Assembly (NCBI RefSeq): GCF_910592395.1
Contig: NC_088324.1
Location: forward strand, 10,628,953-10,692,952
Source: Lineus longissimus
Taxonomy: Eukaryota > Nemertea > Pilidiophora > Heteronemertea > Lineidae
Length of the DNA stretch: 64,000 bases
Direction of reading: 5' to 3'
Below the pieces are notes generated by a model. It saw nothing but the letters and a program-made list of their open reading frames with translations, made no database searches and was not told the origin of the DNA. Shown one piece after another: positions 36,901-47,100 of the stretch (positions are counted from its first letter, which is position 1; each line of letters starts with the position of its first letter). The translations under genes were made by a program, and so were the position numbers.

Positions 36901-39900
36901 TGTGTGGTAAACCATAATTTTGCTCATTATTACCTAAGGAACACAGAAAGGAAAGAATCTAACTTACACTTTAAAAGTGCGTGCCGGTTTCGCTCTTTCA
37001 CAGCCACGACAATATTTTCACCAGACTTCAGTGAAATTGTTGCTTGAAAATTCTTCTCCTTTGGAACAGGGGGACGACTTTTCTTCACACTTCCTGAACC
37101 AGGTAGCACAGAGAACAATGGTTTAGCACTAGCAGGTGCAGCGCTCTTGAGGCTAGTCCCTCGCGTTGTAGGTTTCACCACTTTAACTTCATGTACAGGC
37201 GTCGGTCTCCCCAGCTTGGTACTTTTGACAGGGCTTCCTACAGACAATTTCCTGGCTCTCTTAGTTTTAGGTTCCTCTGATTCCCACTCTGGATCAGAAT
37301 CAGTCACTTTATTTCTCTCCCCCAAAGATTCATCAACTTCCTCCTCGGAAAAGTCATCCCTAATTTTAGTCATTGTGTCAATTAGAGTTGAACTTTCAGT
37401 GCCACCAGAAGCCGATCTGATTTCATCATCGTTCAAATCAGATATAACGTTGCTTATCATTTTGTTTAAATTCTCCACAGATGAAATATTTCCAAGATCG
37501 TTTTCTTTAGCGGGATTATGTGCAATTTCTCCAATGTTCTCATCAGATTCGCAGCCACTCCAATTAACTTTCGCTTTACTGTCAGTGTCCATTTGTTCTG
37601 GTTCTCCTGCATTACCGGATTTGATAATGTTCACAATTTGTAAAAACTCGGAGTCTGACTTGACCGCATCAATTGAATCTTGGGCAAAACTGGCTGCATC
37701 TCCAATGATGTCTTCAGAATCCATTTGGTCGGGATCTCCTACAAAGACAGTAGAACCTCCTTTTAGTAAATATCAATTTCATTTACGTAGTTGTACTCGA
37801 ACAGTACTTTCTGAACTTGTTTGGAGTCCCATATTCCTCAAATTAATTTTTTTCTGAAAGTGCATATTTTGTCACTCTTACTGCCACAAACTATAAGTGT
37901 TCTACTTTAGAAAATAATCTAACCAAGAAATTTTAACGAATTTCGGAAAGGCAGATTTTATTCAAGGAGGTTCTACTGGGTTTGTGAGGAGTGGCGCCAT
38001 CCCAATATACTGACTGTGTTAATGGGAAAATGCCAACCATTATCATGAATCGAGCGATCAGCCATGACCACCTTCTGAAATCCTACTTTGGTTTCTAATA
38101 AAACTTGCATTTCTCAAAGAGAAGTGACAAGGATAAAGAATCAACAAAGAAAGCATGCTCATATGTATTGTCGGGATAAAGTAGAGCTGAAAGGAAGATT
38201 TAACTGCAAACATGGCAAACAATCAGCAGTTACATGTAGGTATCATGTGAATACATATCCTATTTTTCACTATATTATGACCCAGGTCAGAGTTGGCTGT
38301 AATTTAGATAAAATGTTTAAATGAAAGCCGTCACATTATTCTTACATAGCTGAAACTGAAAGTCGTGCTGATACTGATACTGGGACTACAATGTCATGAA
38401 TGTATATTAATTATGTCGGATAGTTCTGCCCAAGTGTGTTATACTGTAATCCCAGTAATGGTAGGTCAAAGGCCAAGATGGTTGTGAGACCTTTTACCTT
38501 AACTTTAGACACATTTTTAATGACAATTCATAATATGTATCACATGAAAATGATCCTCACCGTAAGTATCCAATTTCTTTGTTGGTAGTCTCTTCTGTTG
38601 AGGTGCTGACGCCACTGTCTCCTCTCTCACAACGGGCATTTCTGGTGCTTTGGATGCGGCCGCTGCAGCACTAGCCTCAGACTCCAGCTTCTTGATATCA
38701 TCCTGGAGCAGCTCTTTGACGCGGGGGCGCTGAGCCTGGCCGAGAAACAGCTTCAGTTCTTTTAGATCTTCTTCAACCTCACTCACTTCAGTCGCAGAAT
38801 CAACATCAGATGTTGCACTCGCAGAGTCCATTACCTACAAGTACAAAGAACTGGATGACTAACAATGGGAAATTATTACAACTGCCACTGCCAGTGCCAG
38901 TACATGCAGTAGCTGCTATCTGCCTAAATTTCGATTTTGGACGAAAAAACTTGAAAAATATCCAGTCCAGAGCGGACGTTTAGAAAATGAAACGGCCAGG
39001 GGCCATTGTGCTCACCGTATAGATATTTGGTGCTTTGTAATTCATCCAGATTAAGAAACATTGTACATGTATAGTATATAGGTCAAACCAAAGTCGGTAT
39101 GACATGTGATGTATCGTTGCTTGGAGTAAGTACCATAAGAATATCATCAAAAACAAGTCAATAATAAACGAGATATTGCACTTTTTACCTATTTTAGTTT
39201 TGGCCTCCTGGTGGCTGAGTTGAGTACCAGATCAGATCGAAATTCGGTGTCCGAGGTTACATGACGTAGGGAGTCATGTGTATCAAATTTCAAGTTCAAA
39301 GCTTTAGTGGTTAAGAAACGTGCCATAGTTACAATCAAACGACAAATTTACGCCATTTGACCTCTGTGACCTTGAAAAGCAGGTCAGATAAAAAACTCAT
39401 ATGATATGTGATGTATCCTTGCTAGGAGAACCTACCATAAAAATGTTATTGAAAACGAATCACTAAAAATAAGCAAGATATTGCACTTCTTACTTTTTCC
39501 ATTATGGCCCCCTGGTGGCCGAATAAAGAATCAGATCGAGCCAAAATTTGGCATCAGAGGTTATCTGATGTAGGGGGTTATATGCACCAAGTTTCAAGTT
39601 CATAGCTTTACTGGTTAAGAAACGTGGCATAGTTTACACTCTAACGGCCAATTTACGCCATATGACCTCTGTGACCTTGAAAAGTAGGTCAAATTGAAAA
39701 CCCGTAAGATATGTGATGTATTCTTCCTAAGGGTACCTACCATAAAAATGTTATCGAAAACAAGTCACTTATAAGCGAAATATCACACTTTTTAGATTTC
39801 CACTTTTGGCCCCCTGGTGGCAAAGTTGAGAATCAGATCAAACTGAAATTCAGCACCAGAGGCTATGTGATATAGGGGGTTATATGTACCAAGTTTCAAG

Positions 39901-40257
39901 TTCATAGCTTTAGTGGTTAAGAAACGTGCCATAGTTTACACTCTCACGGCCAATTTACGCCATATGACCTCTGTGACCTTGAAAAGTAGGTCAAATTAAA
40001 AAGCCGTATGATATAAGATGTATATTTGCTATGAGTACCTACAACAAAAGTTTCATCGAAAACAAGTCACTAATAAGCGAGATATCACACTTTTTAGATA
40101 TCCACATTTGGCCCCCTGGTGGCCAAGTAGAGAATCAGATCGGACAGAAATTTAGTGTCACGGGTCATCTGACCTAGGGGGTCATGTGTACAAAGTTTTA
40201 AGTTCATAGACCTAGCGGTTAAGAAACGTGCCACTGTTTTTGAACTAGGATACGACG

Positions 40258-40304
<47 letters not shown>

Positions 40305-40606
40305 ACGACGACGGACGACGGACACTGCGGTATTGTATAGACTCCCCTACGGTGAGCCAAAAAATTCAGTCCTGAAAGGGTTAAACAAAAATAAAACACG
40401 TGGGAAAAGGGCGTAGCCATCATTTATAATTTCCCGGCAGTATACGAGTCACGTGACACGGACCACCATGCTCGACCTGAACAACAGCCCCAAAATGGCC
40501 GCCATCAGCCGGATAACATTTTAGACGACTTTACTTGCAAAGTACACAAAATCAAACGTTTGTTTCAATATAAACTCGCATTCAGTACCTCCTCTGCGGA
40601 ATCCAT
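30932..40606 (-). CDS. CACYBP: CACYBP, calcyclin-binding / Siah-interacting protein
   Basis: Scaffold linking Siah-1 to the Skp1 E3 ubiquitin ligase in beta-catenin turnover; also binds S100 proteins. Exons: 40589-40606 (MDSAEE), 38561-38834, 31987-32083, 31645-31744, 31402-31502 and 30932-31097. They sum to 756 bases, 251 residues (human 228). Exon 2 encodes the N-terminal helical dimerisation domain ([20 protein letters not shown]) with an Ala-rich linker. Exons 3-4 give the CS domain ([34 protein letters not shown]). The last two give the SGS region ([20 protein letters not shown], then [12 protein letters not shown]). The tiny first exon is inferred from an ATG with a GAG|GTACTG donor in phase with the 38834 acceptor; starting at 38831 instead is possible. 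Intron 38560-32084 is 6.5 kb and holds two Myb/SANT modules. Confidence 0.93.
32254..32259 (-). terminator. Polyadenylation signal for nested module 2
   Basis: AATAAA on the minus strand, about 335 bases after the module's stop codon and 170 bases before CACYBP exon 3 at 32083. Its position inside the CACYBP intron supports use of 32592-33856 as a terminal exon. Confidence 0.6.
32592..34385 (-). CDS. Nested module 2: double Myb/SANT-like DNA-binding protein
   Basis: Two exons: 34242-34385 (144 bases, phase 1 to 1) and 32592-33856 (1,265 bases, stop TGA). The first part, spanning the splice, is an unrecognised domain ([20 protein letters not shown], then [12 protein letters not shown], then AKYVQDNG and PLHLDLDSF). 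Then come two Myb/SANT-like helical domains of the Myb_DNA-bind_4 type ([18 protein letters not shown]...[28 protein letters not shown]...[10 protein letters not shown]), and a basic linker leading to a C-terminal amphipathic helix ending [15 protein letters not shown]. The first exon has no suitable start codon, so an upstream exon is required. The CACYBP exons 40589-40606 and 38561-38834 fit exactly, giving 1,701 bases (566 residues) without a stop. Own polyadenylation signal at 32254. Similar proteins occur in domesticated transposon families; the function here is unknown. Confidence 0.75.
34395..34903. mobile_element. CAG...CTG inverted-repeat element abutting the module 2 acceptor
   Basis: Left end CAGCAGAACCTCTCTTTTAG (34395 on) pairs with the right end CTAAAATGGAGAGGTTCTACTG (to 34903) with few mismatches. 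It is about 509 bases and has no ORF. Its left end lies 9 bases from the first base of exon 34242-34385, so the pyrimidine tract of that 3' splice site on the minus strand is partly terminal repeat. The same family occurs at 37748-37978 and 49268-49397, with a fragment near 21155-21260. Confidence 0.8.
35365..35370 (-). terminator. Polyadenylation signal for nested module 1
   Basis: AATAAA on the minus strand about 207 bases after the module 1 stop. Together with the signal at 32254 it gives each nested module its own 3' end inside the CACYBP intron. Confidence 0.6.
35577..37738 (-). CDS. Nested module 1: acidic region plus single Myb/SANT-like protein
   Basis: Two exons: 36968-37738 (771 bases, phase 1 to 1) and 35577-36655 (1,079 bases). 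Exon one is long and acidic ([12 protein letters not shown] at 37724, later [13 protein letters not shown]) with a basic patch PKTKRARK. It ends with the same unrecognised domain as module 2 ([20 protein letters not shown]), continued across the splice as CASMQQYI and PLFLNLDCL. Exon two has one Myb/SANT-like domain ([19 protein letters not shown]...[18 protein letters not shown]), a nuclear-localisation-like [13 protein letters not shown] and a C-terminal helix ending [15 protein letters not shown], clearly paralogous to module 2. It can start at its own ATG (37724) or be spliced in frame to the CACYBP exons 40589-40606 and 38561-38834 (2,142 bases, 713 residues). Polyadenylation signal at 35365. 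Confidence 0.75.
37748..37978. mobile_element. CAG...CTG inverted-repeat element abutting the module 1 acceptor
   Basis: Left end CAGTAGAACCTCCTTTTAGT and right end CAAGGAGGTTCTACTG pair as terminal inverted repeats; the element is 231 bases with no ORF. It is 9 bases from the first base of exon 36968-37738, the same spacing as at module 2. The interiors of the two elements do not obviously match. Confidence 0.8.
39085..40368 (-). repeat. Dispersed repeat, inverted copy: four ~307-bp subunits and a CGA run
   Basis: Same family as 15410-16075, in the opposite orientation. Subunits start near 39091, 39397, 39706 and 40010 (spacing 306, 309 and 304), each with GATGTAT and a later GTTAAGAAACGTG block. 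Each carries a GCCCCCTGGTGGC-type core (39203-39215 with one change, 39507-39519, 39809-39821, 40111-40123), reading CCACCAGGGGGC on the minus strand. The first three carry TGACCT-ctg-TGACCT (39358-39372, 39663-39677, 39965-39979). A CGA run at about 40253-40322 and a GGTGAGCC end close it. It sits in the intron between the proposed CACYBP exons 1 and 2. Confidence 0.9.
40448..40457. promoter_or_regulatory. Palindromic E-box / CLEAR-like site GTCACGTGAC
   Basis: A perfect ten-base match to the TFEB/TFE3 CLEAR consensus, within the first CACYBP intron and about 660 bases upstream of the STX6 start codon. A second E-box, GTCACGTGA, is at 40992-41000. Binding is inferred from sequence only. Confidence 0.45.
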
Positions 40607-41117
40607 TCCCTCTTTAACTTATTAATGCGACGTTTGCACAGTCTGATAAAGAAATATCGATACAAAACAACGACGAAATTCAGTTCGATCTTTCTCGATG
40701 TTCAGTAGGTCGAATGCGCGCGCACTTCCTCGCGCTTCGGTGATTGACTGACTGAATTCAGTAAACTTTCAACCCTACGATTCGTATATTTCGAAACAAG
40801 AAAAAAGGTTTTTGAATACTTTTTACAATTACAATATTTAGATAACACCCTCATCGTTTTCTTCTTACACATGGGTGGTTTACTATATTTCTAAAAAAAT
40901 TCGAGGGCAATGACGTCAGCTCGAAAGAGCTAAAACCAGTGTTTTCTAGGATCTACCATTCTATTTTTAGTATCTGGGAAATGACGCATGTGTCACGTGA
41001 GGTCATTGACGCCATCTCTTCTTCCTGGCGAAAATACGGCAGCAAAATTTCCAAATTTTCACAGTTCTCGCCCAAGTCCTTTATTGTAATTTCTCCTCGA
41101 TGTGGTAGATTAAAGCT
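40607..41117. promoter_or_regulatory. Divergent promoter interval of CACYBP and STX6
   Basis: 510 bases separate the two start codons. It contains a GC- and CpG-rich patch at 40715-40740, a perfect cAMP-response element TGACGTCA at 40911-40918 and an E-box at 40992-41000. A TGGCCGCCAT YY1-like site at about 40495-40505 is just outside. No TATA box is evident, as usual for divergent housekeeping promoters. Confidence 0.65.
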
Positions 41118-44100
41118 ATGTCACTTGAAGATCCATTCTTTGTTGTCCGGGAGTAAGTATTGCGAACAGAACCTTTTTAAATTTGAGTTCTAAGTTGACA
41201 GTAAAATCTGGATGACTCACCCTGTACATTATGTACTGTCACTTCATGTGTATTTTTAGTGTGTATTTTTAATTTAGCTCAACTATTCTGTACTTCTTTA
41301 ACTGTACTCATACTGGCTGTCTTTCAGTGTTTTGCCTCTGGTCTTCATGAGTCACATACGTCAAAGTTAGGCAATAGCTGTGAACTGTTGTGGTGTTGTC
41401 TCTCGTCTTTTTTTCTGATGACCTATCTACAATCTATCTTTATCGTCTCGATGACGATGCCCTCTCGGGCCGACCTCAGATTCAGTGGAATTCGGTCAAT
41501 TGACAGTCACATGTCAGTGATTGTACCTGCACAGTCGTGTTACGTTACCATGTGATGTTGTCGTCCATATCATCACCATCATCTGGTTTTGTAACCGTGA
41601 TATATATTTTCGTCATCGACATAGTCCTCATCTTGTTTATGTTAAAATATTTAGATATAGCTAATTATGAGTTTGAATTTTCTTCCAGGGAGGTCAACAA
41701 AGCTGTGCAAACAGCACAAGGCCTGTACCAGCGGTGGTGTGAACTTGTGGATGACCCTAACGTCGTCTCTAAGGAGGAATATGATTGGACGGCAAATGAG
41801 TTGAGGAATAGTCTGCGGAGCATTGACTGGGACCTTGAAGACCTCGAGGAAACTATAAATATCCTTTTTGAATTATGTTTTTCTGGTGAAAAAGTCTTTG
41901 GTTATATTTCAAATTGTTTATTCTTTTGATTAACATATTGTGACATCATTTTGCATACTTCAACTAAGAGACAACCTGTACACATACATGTATACTCTGT
42001 AAACTCAGTATTGTATATGACCATATTGCTCAGCCTACCCTAATTGGATTGATGCCATTGATTTGCATTGAACACTTGACCTGTTTTTTGAAGAGTAAAT
42101 TGAGACGTGTTGGTTTGTCAGATTCAGGTAATGTGATTATTCCTATCACGGTCGGGCTGTACAAATGAAAAAGCTGAGATAATCTGATGTGTGAAAGCAG
42201 TCGAGCATCTGTGGACCACAAAACCTGACATCTCTCATCTCCTCTTTCTTGCTCACCATGTATTTTGTTGATTGGATTGAACAGACATGGAAAATAGAAA
42301 ACAGATTTCATAAGAAATTCTGATATCTGGTATGAATATATATGGTATTCTGTTGAATCTCAGTATACCATAAAGCTGATGTCGTTTAGCGTTGCCATGG
42401 TTTTTTGAAAATAACCTAGAGGAATTAATTGTCTTACAGTTGTTGTCGTTACTATGTAGCTTTATATGTTGCCCTTTCTGAAAGAAAAGCGTTAATCCGT
42501 GGTTGTGTCTCATCTGTCTTGTCAAGGAAATGCTTGTTAATTTGCTGTTACATGACACAGGTAAATAATTGCTTACTGAGGCGATGATGTAACCATGGAA
42601 ACCAGTACGGTAGCTTCCTGGACAGCATCATCGTTTTTCATTTAAAAATACTTGGTTGTCTTCCTGTCTTAATAAATGATGGATTTGAAGACACTCGCGG
42701 AAATTCCACACATCAATTTAAATTTTATGCTGGGTAATTTATTTGCTGAACGTGGTAGCTTTTTGGAAAATGAAAAATGAGATACAGTTGAAAGAGTCCC
42801 ATGTTGGAGCTCCGAAAATGAGCTGTTGTCTTTTATAATAGAGTTGCATGCAGTGTTGGCAGCATTCTAAGTGGCTATTGATCGACTTGGTGGAAGTGCT
42901 CTTTGTATAGCATCTAATGAGATTAGCAGAAACTCATTATAAAAAGTCATCAGTTCTTGTCTTTTGTGGAGTGAGGTGCTGTAGCGATTCAAGCAATGTG
43001 CTGCTCTTGCGCAAAATTCTTCCTGTCAAGCCATATCTGTAAGAGTTTGAAGGTGAAGCAAGAGGTGGTGCCCTTTGTACATGTTCTAGTTCTACTTTGC
43101 GTCATTTTTCCCTTGAAAAACATTAGCTCTATATTGTCATGGAAAAATTGCTTCACATGCATCTATTCTTATCAATCTTTCACACTAGTGATTTCATAAT
43201 AGGTGTGAACTTAGAAAAAAGGAATAATAAAAACATTTTGAAGCACGACCATATACCTGTTATGAGGGGATGAGAACATGCTATTGCTAGTGGTTTATGA
43301 TATTGGATGTGACATTTTTGTTCCGCTGCATTCTTTGGAGGTTTCCTATTTTACGCAGATGGAGTGCATGGCATGGCGTTTGGATCAATTTGCAAGCTCT
43401 TTCATTTCCGTGGTTGATTTGTTGAATGGTCACCATGGAAACCTATGTTTTTATTAATTATCAATGTTGGTATTCTTTTCCATTTCAGCCCATAGGTTAT
43501 TTGAAAAAGTTCCTCTAGACAGAAATAAAATATTTTTCAGTTTATAGCAAAGGAAATTCTGGTAAAATCTTTCAATTATGGAGCCCAGGCTTCATAAAAA
43601 TTAAATTGAGAAGCTAAAAAAGGTTGTGCCTCCCAACTACGAAAGCACTTTGAACACCACTTCCTACCTGCCTTCCGCCAACGCAAAATTCACCCTGGAT
43701 GAAAAATTAAAGTGAAATAATGGTTTAGGCCTACAGCAATGAAACCACTACCACATGATGCCCCGAGAATGATTACGCCCCCTGGCTCTCGAGATAACTT
43801 ACTTAATGTACAGGTGAAATGTGGTCGACACCAATTACTTTCCCATCCTCGCTTCCTCATTAACCAGTCATACACGACCCTCAGGCTTGAATAACGAGCA
43901 GTAAACGCATTCTCGTTTGTCCGGGTTTCAAAGATTAGATTCTGAGGATGGCTACATCGGCTGTATGAAACTTGCGTGTTTGTTGCTTGGTTCGAATGAT
44001 TTGATTTTTGGAGGTTTGTGACGGTCAGTTTGGTCGATATGGCGTGAATGCTTGGTCCGGGAGACAAACACAATTCACAGATTCGTTAGGATAAATCTAG

Positions 44101-47100
44101 ATAAACGACAGCCTGAATGAACTGTGGACATTATTTATTGGCTGTAAACATGGTAAATGTCTATATGTACAGTTTGGGTTTCGTGACATAACTTCATCAG
44201 GTACGGGCTCGTTTCCCAAAAAAACACAGCTGTGACGCAGTCATTTTTGCAAGATATCAGTTTGAGGTTTGCAGCATCCATCTGGAACCATCAAGGGCCA
44301 ACACACACAAATTGATCTGCTCATTTCCATTTTAAAGTTCACGTGGTAATGAGTGCATCAGATGTACGAATTTTAAACCTTGACGCTTCAATTTGAAATT
44401 CAATCAAATGAAATATCTAGTAAAGCTTTATCTTTGATAGTTGAGAAGCTGTTTTAGGTTTCTCATCAAAGTTTTCTCTCTCACGCTTTTAGTTGGCTTC
44501 CGAGAGATGAATTAGCGTAATGTTTCAAAGGGAGAAGTGATAAGATATCAGATCAGAGCCCAGCTCGTCTCCCAGGGACTTATGTAATCTCATATTTCAC
44601 CTGTTAGTGTTAGCATGTAAGGAGGACAGTACTAGTGTCACCAGGACGTAGTGTTGTCAAGGAAACCACCCCTTTTGTCCTGCACCAGTCTCAAAATCTG
44701 CATCACAAACACATTTTTGGTGTTGGGAACATTTGCCCCTCTGTCGTCCCCTCCCTTGCTAGTACAGCTCTGTAAGGCCTTGTGAGCTGATCTTGATATA
44801 TGGCAAGATCATGAATTCTTTCCAATCTTTATTGCATACTCAAAGAAATTAATGCGATAAAGGTGACTGTATGTCATCTTATGTTTCATGGAGTGGTGTA
44901 TGTTTTTCAGTACTGGGTAGATTTGAAAAGATACATACATATGTTATGAGTGTGTCAGTTCAGCTTTAGTTGACTTGATTCGCCTGTGCAATATCATTCA
45001 CTCACTGTACATTAAGCAATCAATTATGTAAAATGTACACCATGCCCAGTGATCTATAGTCTAGTTCATTTCTTATTCATACTTCACGTTGTCGTCAGTG
45101 CGTAAGAGGGGCCAGAAGAGATCTCTGGTGTCTTGCTGCATCGCTTCTCCCACATCTTGATCACCCTGGTGTGGCGACTCAGCGCCACATTTCCCAAGGG
45201 CATTCCTCTGTTCGAGGTAGGATTTACTAGCCCCAAGGTTATTCCTATCCCAAGGTCAGCTCGCTATCAAAGCCACAGAAATTGTTAAAAGAAATCTGTT
45301 ATCAAACCCACAGAAAGTCACTGCTAAAAGAAATCTGTTTCTGAATGAGAACTCAATGTCTAATCCAGTCTTGATCTTTGTCAGTGTTCCTTAACCCTTT
45401 TCAAGTATCGTGGAGAAGAACCCGAAGAAGTTCAGGATAGAAGATTACGAGCTGGTTGAGAGAAAAAAGTTCGTAGCGCAGACGAAAAAGACAGTCCAGG
45501 TAAGATTTTTTGTGAAACTTTCTCCGGTTGCTAGAGGTTAATGCTGTGATGCCACATGTTACAGACCCTGGTGTGACCTCAGCATTGTCTCCCGATCAGA
45601 CTCTAGCCCGCTACAGCACCATCATGTTTTCAGCACCATCATGTTCGCATGTTCAGCCCGGAGTCAAAATATTAACTTACCATTACCCAACCCAATAATT
45701 TCATTTATAGCCTGTGCAGCGGTCAATATTGTTCTTATTGGAAAATATGCGGTTACATTATATTATAAGTCTAATGGGAGGCAGTGGTAAATTAGTCCTT
45801 GGTTGCCTGTAGCTGGTCTGTTAATAGCGTGATGGATGAACTAAAGACAGAAAATGACCGGGGACCTGTCACATTCTCTCATATTAATAAATACGGTACC
45901 TACATTGTATGGTACATGAAGCAGAACGATGTACAAATGTATATGCACCCATCTTTTTGGCCGTCATCGGGGATTCTACTAAGCTCGTTCCATGAGGTTT
46001 GCTACTTAGCTTTGACGAGTGTCAGAACGAAGGAAAACGTCATTTTCTTTGGTGATTAATGTCATTACAGGATATGAGAGACCACATGGCGAGTCCAAAG
46101 GTGCGGGCAAAGGAAGACCGACGGAACCGACAGACGTTATTAAATGGCAGCGGGAATGGTCCCAGTCGCCCGATGGACAAGTATACGCGGCTTGATAATG
46201 AGATCGAACGTTCGAATCAGAAGTTTATTGAGGACACACATCAACAACAAGCGGTGGGTTTATGTATTTGCTTTCCCCTCCACGTGATCAAGGACTTTCT
46301 CTTCCCGTAGTGAGTGATAACAGCTCTCTGAGGGACTAGGAGTGATAGGCTCGTGTACAGTTGGCTTTTAATTGTCCTTTTGATGAAATATATAACCAAG
46401 GTTCCTATAACAAGGTACCTACACCTGGGCAAGCGGAAGACCCCATTTGAGAAACATGTGTAGATTATAATGGACTGCTCTCCAAAAGATGGAGTCACTT
46501 GGCCATTAACCCCAAATGGTGCCCAACTACAGTAGCACGCATCATAATGCTCAAATGTGCAAACGCTCAGGAAGATTTTGACTAATAGTTCGGGTTTTTC
46601 AGATGATGATTCGACAACAAGATGAAACATTGGACATGGTCGGGACAAGTGTGACAGTTTTAAAAGATATGAGCCATCGGATAGGCACGGAGGTGGATGA
46701 GCAGGCAGTGTATGTATAAATGAATAGTATAGAAGCTTCCAGATTCCATTTGTTATGCAAAGGCTTTAATAGGGACTCTGTTAATGCTGACATGGTAAAG
46801 GACAACCCATCCCAGTAATAGTCTCATGCACGAGAGCTCAAAAAGGCTACATTTTTCTTACCCTTACTTTCCTACTCCCCTTTTCAGTATGCTGGATGAG
46901 TTTTCAGGTGAAATGGACCGGACAGAGTCTAAATTAGATCAAACGATGAAAAAGGTGGCAAAAGTTTTACACATGTCAAACGGTGAGTTGAAGTTTGTCT
47001 CCTTGAGCAAGGCTCTTAACCCTACTGGCAGTTGTGTTGGTCTGGTTTACACTTAGTGATAGTTTTGTGGTCTGTCCTCAGATGGCAGCATTGTACTTTT

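Noticed and set aside
37147-37857. 236-codon plus-strand frame opposite module 1
   Set aside because: Shadow of the acidic minus-strand exon; acidic codons read in reverse give Ser/Leu/Phe-rich peptides like this one.
43690-44073. 127-codon minus frame in an STX6 intron
   Set aside because: No recognised domain, no splice context, ordinary composition; length is possible by chance in a 3.5-kb intron.
45091-45218. Exon-like stretch before STX6 exon 3, open in two frames with a GAG|GTAGGA donor
   Set aside because: No good acceptor, no match to syntaxin, and STX6 is already complete without it. A cassette exon is not excluded.
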